The translations under genes and the position numbers were made by a program. A DNA stretch of 22,610 nt. It comes from CAYOZL01 sp964408435. GTDB taxonomy: Bacteria; Bdellovibrionota_C; UBA2361; SZUA-149; CAYOZL01. The notes under the pieces are model-generated. The model ran no database searches. It was given only the letters and a program-made list of their open reading frames with translations, and was not told the origin of the DNA. Each line of letters begins with the position of its first letter. Positions within the stretch are counted from its first letter, which is position 1. The DNA lies in assembly GCA_964408435.1 (NCBI GenBank), contig CAYOZL010000039.1, positions 1 to 22,610 of the forward strand, in the 5' to 3' direction. Shown one piece after another: positions 8,720 through 16,401 of the stretch.

Positions 8720-8738
8720 TCTAGGTTAAAGAATTAGA

Positions 8739-10136
8739 ATGAATGACTTTGGAGAATTTGGAAACGTAGATAGAAGAAGGTTTACACCAAGGTATATTCT
8801 TAAACTCTTACTCTTTGCTACTTTGCTACTTGCAATACCAACTGCTTTTGGAGGTTGGAAGAAGTTTTATTTATCTGTCTTAGAAAAACAAAAACCAAGT
8901 ATTACTGTAAATAAAATGCCAAAAGGAATTGGTCTTTTAGAACAAGAATTAGAATTTGAACTTACAGATACTCAATCTGGCCTAAAGGACCTAGAAGTTT
9001 TAATGCTTATTAAAAGTCAATCCGGTGAAGACAGAAAAGAAGTTATTGTAACTAAATCATATGGAAAAAAAGAGTATAAAGATTTAATAAAATTAAAAAT
9101 AGAGAAGCAAGATTATTATCAAGATGGTTCAAAGGCTCTGTTGAAAATAAAAGCTAGAGATAGAAGTTACTGGAAAAATACTAGGCTTATAGAAAAAAAC
9201 TTAGCAATAGATTTATCCTCACCTAATATTACTATTCTTGCAAAGTCTAATAATTCATTAAGCCAAGGTGATGCTGCTTTTATAGAGTATAAAATAGATA
9301 ATGAGACTAAAGCTCTTAGCTCTTATGTCTTAATTAGAGATGTGCAATATAGAGGTTTTAAATCTTTATCTGGCACTTACTATGCTTATTTTCCTTTGCC
9401 ACTTGATTGTTTTGCTTGTGAAATAAGAGTTGAGGCCAGAGATTTTATTTCTAATGCGACTAGTAAAAAAGTTGATCTTGAAATGTCTTTATTTGAACAG
9501 AAAGATTTAAAGATAAATTTAAGTGAGAAGTTTCTTCAAGGTTATAAGAAATATGCAATTGGTAATTTTAAAGACAAGAATAAAAAAGAAATAAAATATT
9601 TTGATTCTGATAAACTTTTTATCTCTAGCCTCCTAACTGATCTAGATACAGAACAAAAAGCAAAAGTGCTTTTTAAAAGACCTAGTTTGAATAAGTCTTG
9701 GGAAGGAGAGTTTTTCTATCCTGGGGGAGCGAAAGGTAAGATAGATTTTGCAACTAAGATAGAATATTTAATTAAAGGAGATTCTATTGGCAGCTATCAA
9801 TCTCCTGGAGTCTTTTTTAAGGGCGATACTGAAATTAGAGCTGCAAACTCTGGCAGAGTAATTTTTTCAGGTGATTTTGGAATATTAGGTAAGTCTATAA
9901 TACTGGATCATGGTGCAGGCCTATCTAGTATGTATTCTAGTTTATCTGAGTTAAAGAAATTAGAAGGGGACGTTGTTCGAAGAGGTGACATTATCGCTAT
10001 GTCTGGACAAACAGGATTATTTAATCAAAAAGGCTGTATGTTTCAGCTGAGATTACACGGTGAACCAGTTAATCCTACTAACTGGTGGGATAAAAAGTGG
10101 GTCGAGAATAATATAGCTATAGACACTATTAACTAG
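8739..10136 (+). CDS. Membrane-anchored LytM/M23-like protein, probably inactive
   Basis: 465 residues. One membrane segment near the N-terminus (about 20-39) leaves a large periplasmic part of low complexity in K/E/D/S, and a C-terminal LytM (peptidase M23) fold at about 350-455. The fold is recognisable from AANSGRVIFSGDFGILGKSI (368-387), ILDHGAGLSSMY (388-399), VRRGDIIAMSGQTGL (413-427) and PVNPTNWWDKKW (443-454). Active relatives carry HxGxD, YxH and HLHF. Here the aligned positions are Y353 and G357, S401 in YSSL, and GCMF (432-435), so every zinc ligand is gone. It is therefore likely a binding or regulatory LytM protein, in the manner of EnvC, not an endopeptidase. It lies 19 bp after rpoH and 29 bp before ccmE, within the same run of genes. 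The fold call is good; the role is unknown. Confidence 0.8.
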   Translation: MNDFGEFGNVDRRRFTPRYILKLLLFATLLLAIPTAFGGWKKFYLSVLEKQKPSITVNKMPKGIGLLEQELEFELTDTQSGLKDLEVLMLIKSQSGEDRKEVIVTKSYGKKEYKDLIKLKIEKQDYYQDGSKALLKIKARDRSYWKNTRLIEKNLAIDLSSPNITILAKSNNSLSQGDAAFIEYKIDNETKALSSYVLIRDVQYRGFKSLSGTYYAYFPLPLDCFACEIRVEARDFISNATSKKVDLEMSLFEQKDLKINLSEKFLQGYKKYAIGNFKDKNKKEIKYFDSDKLFISSLLTDLDTEQKAKVLFKRPSLNKSWEGEFFYPGGAKGKIDFATKIEYLIKGDSIGSYQSPGVFFKGDTEIRAANSGRVIFSGDFGILGKSIILDHGAGLSSMYSSLSELKKLEGDVVRRGDIIAMSGQTGLFNQKGCMFQLRLHGEPVNPTNWWDKKWVENNIAIDTIN

Positions 10137-10165
10137 TACCATTTTTGTGCTAATAACTTTGCTCA

Positions 10166-10609
10166 ATGAGCTCAAAAATCTATATTACGATAATAATAGT
10201 AGTTATTTGCCTAGCTGCACTTATTTTTGCCGCAACTAAAAGTAACGCAAAAGCTGTTGTTACTATTAGTGAATTGATGCAGAAAAAAATAATAAACACA
10301 AAGGTTCAAATAGGTGCTCAGGTAGCTCATGATTCTAAAATTGAATCAATTTCTAGTCCTAAGAGAATAGTTAAATTTTCGATAGTAGATAGAATTAAAA
10401 AAGATAAATATAAAGACACTGATATAATGACTAAGTCGCAAAAGAAACTACAAGTCGTATATTCAGGAATCATGCCAGACACCTTAAGGGCAGGTAGAGA
10501 TGTAATTGTTCAAGGGGTATATGACGGAGAAGTTTTTAATGCCTATCAACTATTAACTCAGTGTCCATCTAAGTATGAACCTCCTAAAATAGAAGAGGCT
10601 TCTAAGTGA
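10166..10609 (+). CDS. ccmE: Cytochrome c haem chaperone CcmE, cysteine (CxxxY) type
   Basis: A 147-residue periplasmic haem chaperone held by an N-terminal membrane helix (about 5-23), with an OB-fold barrel of roughly 100 residues. Family features include the VYSGIMPDTLRAGRDVIVQG block (98-117; compare V.Y.GilPDlFreGq.vv..G). The end reads AYQLLTQCPSKYEPP: in most bacteria the covalent haem ligand is the histidine of a HxxxY motif, but here it is cysteine, C133-x-x-x-Y137. This CxxxY form is known from archaea and from deltaproteobacteria such as Desulfovibrio and goes with Ccm systems lacking CcmG and CcmH. Its last four bases (GTGA) overlap the GTG start of ccmF. It receives haem from CcmC and passes it to CcmF. 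Confidence 0.93.
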   Translation: MSSKIYITIIIVVICLAALIFAATKSNAKAVVTISELMQKKIINTKVQIGAQVAHDSKIESISSPKRIVKFSIVDRIKKDKYKDTDIMTKSQKKLQVVYSGIMPDTLRAGRDVIVQGVYDGEVFNAYQLLTQCPSKYEPPKIEEASK

Positions 10610-12588
10610 TAGATTTAGGTCATTTCTCTCAAGTTTCTGCTTTTATTCTTTCAGTATATTCTCTTGTCTTCGGGTTTATAGCTGCAAAAAATAGTAATTA
10701 TAAACTTGTAGTCTCTGCTAGAAATTCATTAATAGTAAGTTCTATTTTTTGCTGGATTGCTCTAATTTGTTTAGCACTAGCATTTGCAAATAATGATTAT
10801 CGTTATCTTTATGTTTGGCAACATTCAGATAATTCAATGCCTTGGTATTATCTAGTTTCTGCAGTTTGGGGTGGGATGGATGGTTCAATGTTACTTTGGG
10901 CAGCTATTATGTCTGCCTTTGTTGCAGTATCTATATTAAATAAGAAAAATTTCTCAAAAAAAATATATCAATGGTTAACTCCATCTCTTTCGCTAGCTCA
11001 AGTTTTCTTCCTTCTTGTTGTCAATTTTTTTACAAATCCTTTTAGGTTAGTTCCTCTTAATTCTGTTATTAGTGACGGAAATGGCTTAAATCCATTGTTA
11101 CAAAATCCTTCAATGATGATTCATCCACCACTTCTATATTGTGGCTTTACAGGTTTTGTAATTCCTTTTGGATTTGCCATTGCAGCTTTATTAAGTAAAG
11201 AAAATTTATGGCTTAAATACGTGCATAAATGGACTTTATCAGCATGGATGTTCTTAACAGCGGGAATTATTCTTGGTGGAAACTGGGCATATATTGAACT
11301 TGGCTGGGGTGGATTTTGGGCATGGGACCCTGTTGAAAATGCATCTTTTCTACCTTGGTTAACAGCTACTGCTTTTTTGCATTCTGCAATGGCACAAGAA
11401 CAAAGAGGAGTTTTTAAGGTTTGGAATGTAAGTCTAGCAATTGCAACTTATATGCTTACAGTTTTTGGAACTTTCTTAACTCGTTCTGGCATAGTGCAAA
11501 GTGTTCACGCTTTTGCAGAGGCTGATATTGGTTGGGTCTTTGTAAGTTATTTAGTCTTGTTAATTATATTCAGTGCTACTTTAGTAATATTTAGACTTAA
11601 AGAATTAAAGCCTGAGAATCAAATAGAAAACTTTTTTTCAAGAGAAGTTTTATTTTTATTTAATAACTTAATATTTCTTAGTATTGCATTTACTGTTATG
11701 TGGGGCGTGATGTTCCCAGTAATTAGTGAGGCAGTTGCAGGTGAGAAAGCTGTAGTAGGGCCACCATTTTTTAATCAAGTTACAGGGCCAATGTTTTTCT
11801 CATTATTAGCTCTAATGTTATTTGGACCCTTTGTTGCTTGGAAAGGGGATAACTTAAAAAAAGTCTCTAAAGCTTTACTGCCTTCTTTAATATTCGGTTT
11901 GATTATTTCTTTAGTCTTAATTTATTTAAAACCTACTTATATTTTAGCTGCATTTAGTATTGGTCTTGGTGTTGCCATAATATTTTCTTTAGAAAAAATA
12001 GTTAGAACTGCAGCAGTTAAAAGAAGAAAAGAGGGTAATTTAGCTAGTGCATATAAAAATGTTATAAGATCTAAATCTAGAAGATTCGGAGGCCATGTAG
12101 TTCATTTTGGCGTTGCTATAATGGCCATAGCGATTACTGCTTCTTATGTTTATAAAACAGAGAAAGATATTACGCTTGAAATTGGGCAAAAGGCTAAGGT
12201 CGGTTCTTACGAATTTAAATTAGACGATGTTCTTGAATCCCCTCAGAGTTCTTATCATGCAATAATAGCAAAAGTTAGCGTTTATAAAGGTGATAAAAAG
12301 ATATCAACGCTACAACCTGAAAGAAGAGCATATGCAAGAGAGGTTACAACAGAAGTAGCTTTAGAAATGAACTTATTAAATGACTTATATGTTGCATTTG
12401 CAGGTATCGATCTTGCAGGAAGAGACCCTTCGGATTTAAAAAAATTACCTCTTATTTTTAAGATTTATATTAATCCATTACAGGTTTGGCTTTGGTTTGG
12501 ATCTATCTTGGTAATTATTGGAACTTTAATAGTTTTGTTAAAGACTCAAAAAATAGAAGATAACATGAATAGTGAGGTAGTATCATGA
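10606..12588 (+). CDS. ccmF: Cytochrome c haem lyase subunit CcmF
   Basis: A 660-residue polytopic membrane protein of the haem-handling family, which takes haem from CcmE and attaches it to apocytochromes at the outer face of the inner membrane. The WWD signature is WGGFWAWDPVENASFLPWL (234-252). The flanking sequences MMIHPPLLYCGF (170-181, H173) and FGTFLTRSGIVQSVHAFAEAD (287-307, H301) carry the expected periplasmic haem-ligand histidines, and a second histidine pair appears in RRFGGHVVHFG in the C-terminal third. Length is normal for CcmF. The start is GTG, overlapping ccmE by 4 bp; its stop (ATGA) overlaps the ATG of the next small ORF. No part is split into separate genes, as happens in some lineages. 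Confidence 0.96.
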   Translation: MIDLGHFSQVSAFILSVYSLVFGFIAAKNSNYKLVVSARNSLIVSSIFCWIALICLALAFANNDYRYLYVWQHSDNSMPWYYLVSAVWGGMDGSMLLWAAIMSAFVAVSILNKKNFSKKIYQWLTPSLSLAQVFFLLVVNFFTNPFRLVPLNSVISDGNGLNPLLQNPSMMIHPPLLYCGFTGFVIPFGFAIAALLSKENLWLKYVHKWTLSAWMFLTAGIILGGNWAYIELGWGGFWAWDPVENASFLPWLTATAFLHSAMAQEQRGVFKVWNVSLAIATYMLTVFGTFLTRSGIVQSVHAFAEADIGWVFVSYLVLLIIFSATLVIFRLKELKPENQIENFFSREVLFLFNNLIFLSIAFTVMWGVMFPVISEAVAGEKAVVGPPFFNQVTGPMFFSLLALMLFGPFVAWKGDNLKKVSKALLPSLIFGLIISLVLIYLKPTYILAAFSIGLGVAIIFSLEKIVRTAAVKRRKEGNLASAYKNVIRSKSRRFGGHVVHFGVAIMAIAITASYVYKTEKDITLEIGQKAKVGSYEFKLDDVLESPQSSYHAIIAKVSVYKGDKKISTLQPERRAYAREVTTEVALEMNLLNDLYVAFAGIDLAGRDPSDLKKLPLIFKIYINPLQVWLWFGSILVIIGTLIVLLKTQKIEDNMNSEVVS

Positions 12589-12722
12589 TCTCTTTAGCTT
12601 TAAGTCTTGCTTTTTCTTTGTTCGCTGCTTGGTTTGTTCTTTCGCCATTATGCTCTTTAAAAGAGATTGATTCAAAAGGCACTGATTCTTCCTCAAATAA
12701 AGATAGTAATGAGTCTAGATAG
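12585..12722 (+). CDS. 45-residue single-pass membrane ORF between ccmF and ccmA
   Basis: Unrecognised. The ATG overlaps the ccmF stop (ATGA), and the reading frame ends 14 bases inside ccmA, so it is tightly coupled on both sides, which argues for a real gene. The product begins MISLALSLAFSLFAAWFVLS, a single hydrophobic helix (residues 2-22) ending in PLC, followed by a polar tail rich in S, D, N and K. CcmI proteins begin with a similar short helix, and tiny membrane proteins occur here in other deltaproteobacterial ccm clusters, so it could be a reduced CcmI-like or a CcmD-like helper. The position supports a role in cytochrome c maturation; the sequence alone does not prove it. Confidence 0.55.
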   Translation: MISLALSLAFSLFAAWFVLSPLCSLKEIDSKGTDSSSNKDSNESR

Positions 12723-13371
12723 TGCTCTAAGGGTTTTAAACCTTACTCACTATTATAAAAATAATGCAGTTATTAAAAACCTTTCTTTTGAGTTAGGTGA
12801 ATCTGAAGTGCTTTTTTTAAGTGGTAAGAACGGCTCAGGTAAAAGTACTCTTTTAAGATTGCTATCTGGAGTAGAAATTCCTAATGAAGGGGAGATCCTT
12901 TTTTGTGGAGAATCTGTAGTAAGTGATTTTCAAAAAATTAAAGCTAAGATTGGATTAAATGAAATAGGAATTTATAGCCATTTAACTATAAAAGAGAATT
13001 TAGAATTATTTCTAAATTTAGGAGAGGGGCCAGTAAGCAGTCCAGTCGATTCTGATTATTTAAACAGCAAAGTTAAATTATTTAAATTAGAAAGTGAATT
13101 AAATAAGTTTCCAGCTAGTTGTTCAAGTGGTTATGTTAAAAGGATTAGTTTTTTAATTTCGATATTTAAGAAACCAAAATTATTATTACTAGATGAACCC
13201 CTAGTTTTCTTAGATACAGAAGTAAGAAAGCAAATTTTAAATGAAATTAGAGAACTTCTAAATAATAAATCATCTGTTGTTATTGCAACGCACTTAAGAG
13301 ATGCATTAGAAGATGAAATAAAGGATTTTAAGTTTCAAGTTTTAGAACTAGAGCAGGGAGTAATAAGCTAG
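12709..13371 (+). CDS. ccmA: Haem exporter ATP-binding subunit CcmA
   Basis: 220 residues from the ATG at 12709. A TTG further up at 12667 would add 14 residues unlike the family, so I reject it. This is the ABC ATPase of the CcmABCD complex, which releases haem-loaded CcmE. Walker A is GKNGSGKS (39-46); the Q-loop region is IGLNEIGIYSHLTIKENL (81-98); the signature is CSSGYVKR (138-145), the CcmA form (usually LSSGQQRR) with L to C and Q to Y changes; Walker B is LLLLDEP (158-164); the switch histidine is H195. It overlaps the small ORF before it by 14 bp, and its TAG shares one base with the GTG of ccmB. The order ccmA-ccmB-ccmC-ccmD is the usual one. Confidence 0.92.
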   Translation: MSLDSALRVLNLTHYYKNNAVIKNLSFELGESEVLFLSGKNGSGKSTLLRLLSGVEIPNEGEILFCGESVVSDFQKIKAKIGLNEIGIYSHLTIKENLELFLNLGEGPVSSPVDSDYLNSKVKLFKLESELNKFPASCSSGYVKRISFLISIFKKPKLLLLDEPLVFLDTEVRKQILNEIRELLNNKSSVVIATHLRDALEDEIKDFKFQVLELEQGVIS

Positions 13372-14039
13372 TGAAAGAACTTAGTAAGTTAATTTTTTTA
13401 ATTAAAAAAGATTTTAATCTTTTTTTTAGAACTTCGCTGGCTAAAATAATTGGTTTTGCTTTCGTATTGGTCGTTCTTGCTACTTTTTGTTTTGGACAAT
13501 TAATTTTAGTAGATATCGATAAGCAAATATTATCTATTAGTGCTATTTGGTTGTGTTTTATTTTTATTACTTTGCAAGTTCTAACTTCTTCGGTTCAACT
13601 TGAAAAAGGGGCTATTAGAACAATCTTATTATCTAATGTTAGTTTGTCTACTTACTTCTTCTCTAAGGTAATCTCTATTAGTTTTATTCTTTGTCTTTTA
13701 TTTATATTCATTTCATTCTTTTTTGAGATATTTTTTAACTTTAATTTTTTAAGTAATATCATTTCTTATTTATTCATTGTTTTTTTTACCTCTTTAGGCC
13801 TTTGCGGGGTGGGGATTTTGTTCTCAATGTTAAGTTTAAAGATGCAAGATCTCGAAGTCTCATTGCCAGTGGTTTTATTCCCTCTTTATATTCCTATTAC
13901 TATAATTGGAATTGAACTTTCTAGAAATGTAGTTTTAGGACAAAGTTTTGATTTTTTCTGGCTAGTGTCTATATTAACCGTAAATACAATTTGCCTTACT
14001 TTATCTTGGTGCTTGTTTGAAAAAGCGCTAAGATCTTAA
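13371..14039 (+). CDS. ccmB: Haem exporter membrane subunit CcmB
   Basis: A 222-residue protein with six hydrophobic segments (about 22-44, 53-73, 95-118, 128-152, 159-180 and 196-217), the expected topology of CcmB, the permease partner of CcmA. The N-terminus (LIKKDFNLFFRTSLAKIIGF) matches the family's 'KDL..E.R....l' opening. Conservation is otherwise low, as is normal for CcmB, and the call leans partly on its position between ccmA and ccmC. It starts with GTG at 13371, overlapping the ccmA stop by one base. A 37 bp gap with a run of six G follows before ccmC. Confidence 0.88.
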   Translation: MKELSKLIFLIKKDFNLFFRTSLAKIIGFAFVLVVLATFCFGQLILVDIDKQILSISAIWLCFIFITLQVLTSSVQLEKGAIRTILLSNVSLSTYFFSKVISISFILCLLFIFISFFFEIFFNFNFLSNIISYLFIVFFTSLGLCGVGILFSMLSLKMQDLEVSLPVVLFPLYIPITIIGIELSRNVVLGQSFDFFWLVSILTVNTICLTLSWCLFEKALRS

Positions 14040-14076
14040 GTTTGGGGGGTCTTAGTTTTGCTGAGAAGATTAATTA

Positions 14077-14763
14077 ATGCATATAGATAAATTATATAAA
14101 ATAACTAGCTCTAAGTTCTTAAATCAATACTTGTTACACTTTTGTTCTTTCTTGGTTTTTTTATCCTTATATTTTATTTTTATTCAAACTCCTGAAGAAA
14201 GAGTCATGGGAGCTGTGCAAAAAGTGTTTTATTATCACGTAGCATCGGCTTTAGTTTCTTATTTCTTAATTGGCATTGTTTTTCTAGGGAGTATTTTTCA
14301 TTTACTCTCTAGGGCGAGGTCTTGGGACCTAGTTGCAAACTCAGCATCTTCTGTTGCATTATTGTTCAGCACTATAGTCTTAATAACAGGAATGATTTGG
14401 GGTCACTCTGCATGGAACACCTGGTGGAGATGGGAGCCTAGATTAGTTTCCTTTTTAATACTTTGGGTAATCTTATTCTCTCATAGGTATGTTGACTGGG
14501 TAGCTGCTAATACTACGTTTAGCTCTATTCTAGGAATCTTTGCTGCAATTAATATACCTGTAGTGATTTTTTCAGTAGAGTTCCTTTCTCAAGCTGAACA
14601 ATTACACCCTCAGGTTATTGCTCAACAAGGGCTTAAGTCTGGTTGGTATATCTTTACTTTAATTTTTTCTTTTTTTACCTTATTATTGCTCTCTATTTGG
14701 CTAGTTAATTTTAAGCTTAATAATAAAATTTTATTAGAAAAAGTATCAAAAGTTTTGACTTAA
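14077..14763 (+). CDS. ccmC: Haem-handling protein CcmC
   Basis: A 228-residue, six-helix inner-membrane protein that presents haem to CcmE. Two periplasmic histidines that ligate haem are visible: H54 in YYHVAS (52-57) and H177 in EQLHPQV (174-180). The tryptophan-rich WWD motif lies between them as WGHSAWNTWWRWEPRLVSF (108-126). In the common form the motif reads WWxWDxRL; here the aspartate position is glutamate (WWRWEPRL), a conservative change. Length is normal. It follows ccmB by 37 bp and precedes a ccmD-like ORF by 28 bp. Confidence 0.94.
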   Translation: MHIDKLYKITSSKFLNQYLLHFCSFLVFLSLYFIFIQTPEERVMGAVQKVFYYHVASALVSYFLIGIVFLGSIFHLLSRARSWDLVANSASSVALLFSTIVLITGMIWGHSAWNTWWRWEPRLVSFLILWVILFSHRYVDWVAANTTFSSILGIFAAINIPVVIFSVEFLSQAEQLHPQVIAQQGLKSGWYIFTLIFSFFTLLLLSIWLVNFKLNNKILLEKVSKVLT

Positions 14764-14791
14764 GAAGTATAATTTAACAACGATAAATATA

Positions 14792-14932
14792 ATGGCTATA
14801 ACATACAAATCTCTTTTTATTGCTTACCTTGTTATTTGGGGACTTATTTATTTCTATTGTGTAATATTATCAAAAGAACAAAAAAAGATTAAAAACATAT
14901 TAGATAGCAGCTTAGATACTAAGAATGACTGA
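14792..14932 (+). CDS. ccmD: Small membrane protein CcmD
   Basis: 46 residues: MAITYKSLFIAYLVIWGLIY and then a basic tail, KEQKKIKNIL. A tyrosine followed by one hydrophobic helix (about 8-28) with the pattern AYxxxW, and then a charged amphipathic stretch, is the usual form of CcmD, which helps release holo-CcmE from the CcmABC complex. It stands directly after ccmC, where ccmD is normally found, and overlaps the start of engB by 8 bp. Such short proteins give weak homology, so position carries much of the weight. Confidence 0.8.
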   Translation: MAITYKSLFIAYLVIWGLIYFYCVILSKEQKKIKNILDSSLDTKND

Positions 14933-15521
14933 ATCAAATAGCAGAGTAATTAGTTCAGAGTTCTTATGTTCTGCAACTGATGTTGAGCATTACCCACAAG
15001 AGGTTCTGCCTGCTTTTGCATTTATCGGGCGCTCAAATGTTGGGAAATCCTCATTAATTAATTCTATAACCAACAGAAAATCTCTAGCTAAAACTAGTAA
15101 GCAACCTGGAAGAACTCAGCTGATTAATTTTTTTAAGCTTACCTTAAGAAATGATGAACATGGGGATAAGATTGCTCATTTAGTAGATCTACCAGGTTAT
15201 GGCTACGCGGCAGTAGAGAGGAAAAAGCAAAAAGACTGGTCTAAGTTTATATTTCAGTATTTCTCTGAGCATAAATACCAAGCACTAAATTTTTTACTAC
15301 ATGATTCTAGAAGAAGCGTTACTGATAAGGAGCACTGGATAGTTGATAATCTAAGTAATTTAGTAGTTGTTTTAACTAAGACTGATAAGGTTAAAAGAAA
15401 GGATATCCAAGAAAGAAAAAAAGAATACAAGCAACAGTTAGGTCAGAAATTATACCAAACTAGTAGTTTGAAAAAAGAAGGAATGCAAAATATTATTGAT
15501 TTGATATACAGTAAGATATGA
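14925..15521 (+). CDS. engB: Ribosome-assembly GTPase EngB (YihA/YsxC)
   Basis: A 198-residue cytosolic Era-like GTPase needed for 50S ribosomal subunit maturation in the bacteria studied. The motifs are complete: G1 GRSNVGKSSLIN (35-46), G2 region KTSKQPGRTQLINFF (56-70), G3 DLPGYGYA (88-95), G4 TKTD (151-154) and G5 TSS (179-181). The size is typical. Its ATG overlaps the end of ccmD by 8 bp, and its last four bases (ATGA) overlap the start of hemD, so it is embedded in the ccm-hem operon although its job is unrelated. Confidence 0.96.
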   Translation: MTESNSRVISSEFLCSATDVEHYPQEVLPAFAFIGRSNVGKSSLINSITNRKSLAKTSKQPGRTQLINFFKLTLRNDEHGDKIAHLVDLPGYGYAAVERKKQKDWSKFIFQYFSEHKYQALNFLLHDSRRSVTDKEHWIVDNLSNLVVVLTKTDKVKRKDIQERKKEYKQQLGQKLYQTSSLKKEGMQNIIDLIYSKI

Positions 15522-16267
15522 AGTTACGTTGTATAAACATTAGACCATCGCATCAATCTACTTCTCTTAGTGCTTTGTTATCTGAGCACGGTTTTGATGT
15601 TTATGAGTTCCCTACACTTTATTTAAGTTCTACAGGTGTAGATGTAAGCCCAGGTGAAGGTTGGGTTGCAGCAACATCTGCAAATTCATTTAGATTCTTA
15701 GTTAATCCAGATGCTTTAAACATGTCAAAAGTAGCTGTAATTGGTGGCTACACTGGAATGTTTGCAAAAAGCTTAGGTTTAGACGTTGCATTTACAAGTG
15801 AGATTGCTGAATCTACAGCTTTTGGAAATTCTCTTGGTAGGTATTTAAATTCAATTGGTGTGAATGAAGTATCTTTCTTATTAGGTAGTAACGCAGGAGA
15901 AGATTTTCAAAGAGCAATCGAGAAATATAATGTTCTTTGCCATACTAAAGAAATATATAAAGTTGAAAAAATTCAAAAATCTGCAGATGAATTAATTGAT
16001 TTTCATAAATTTATTTCAGAAGAAGCTCAATATGTAATTTTTGCAACTAGCTCAATGGCGTTGGTATCTTTTTGTGAAAGCTTAGTTCAAATCAGCGATG
16101 ATTTATTAGCTACGGCTCAAAATGATTATAAGCTAGTAGTAATTGGTCCTAAAACTGCAAAAAAAGCGAAAAAACTAGGCTTTAAGCAAATACTCTTAAG
16201 TGAAGAAGTTTCTGTTACAGATATGGTTAATACTTTACTAGAGTCTCAAAAAAGAAGTTATAGTTAG
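15518..16267 (+). CDS. hemD: Uroporphyrinogen-III synthase HemD
   Basis: A 249-residue cytosolic enzyme that closes hydroxymethylbilane into uroporphyrinogen III, the branch point to haem and sirohaem. The two-domain HemD pattern is visible: WVAATSANSFRFLV (49-62) in domain 1, FLLGSNAGEDF (120-130) opening domain 2, Y147 in the usual linker position, VIFATSSMALVSF (173-185), and VVIGPKTAKKAKKLGF (207-222). HemD diverges greatly between species, so this family call rests on the pattern and not on close identity. The ATG overlaps the engB stop (ATGA). Being last in the cytochrome c maturation run fits a haem-supply role. A large inverted repeat lies 14 bp past the stop. Confidence 0.85.
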   Translation: MKLRCINIRPSHQSTSLSALLSEHGFDVYEFPTLYLSSTGVDVSPGEGWVAATSANSFRFLVNPDALNMSKVAVIGGYTGMFAKSLGLDVAFTSEIAESTAFGNSLGRYLNSIGVNEVSFLLGSNAGEDFQRAIEKYNVLCHTKEIYKVEKIQKSADELIDFHKFISEEAQYVIFATSSMALVSFCESLVQISDDLLATAQNDYKLVVIGPKTAKKAKKLGFKQILLSEEVSVTDMVNTLLESQKRSYS

Positions 16268-16280
16268 AAAAACATTTACT

Positions 16281-16351
16281 CAGGTTGGTCAGCTAATTAC
16301 TCGGTGAGAGTTAATTAGATGACCGACCTGAGGTTTAAAACCTAGGTCGGT
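16281..16351. repeat. Three-armed inverted repeat between convergent genes
   Basis: Arm A (16281-16299) and arm B (16312-16330) are complementary at 17 of 19 positions, one mismatch being a G-U pair in RNA. The B segment with its flank (16322-16336) also pairs with arm C (16337-16351): ACCGACCT with AGGTCGGT, then AGGTTT with AAACCT. B therefore cannot pair with A and C together. The element lies between hemD and the convergent isomerase-like gene, so the simplest role is transcription termination in both directions, but no T-run directly follows any stem. Attenuator-like switching, or a relic of the insertion that brought in the next gene, are alternatives. Confidence 0.7.
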
Positions 16352-16401
16352 ATCAAGGAAAGAAGTCTTTTTATTTGATCTCTTACTACTGGGTTGCTTT
16401 T

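Noticed and set aside
8739..10136. Active M23 endopeptidase
   Set aside because: The positions of the zinc ligands are replaced throughout, so an annotation as a functional metallopeptidase would be misleading.
12667..12708. Longer CcmA from a TTG start
   Set aside because: The extra 14 residues do not resemble CcmA, and the ATG at 12709 gives the normal family N-terminus directly before the core ABC domain.
14040..14076. Terminator or promoter in the ccmB-ccmC gap, suggested by a run of six G
   Set aside because: There is no hairpin or spaced -35/-10 pair, and the G-run is most simply a poor ribosome-site relic or sequence noise.
16281..16351. Integron attC site or transposon end flanking the acquired gene
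   Set aside because: There is no core GTTRRRY/RYYYAAC pair, no integrase or transposase, and no matching repeat at the other side of the gene.
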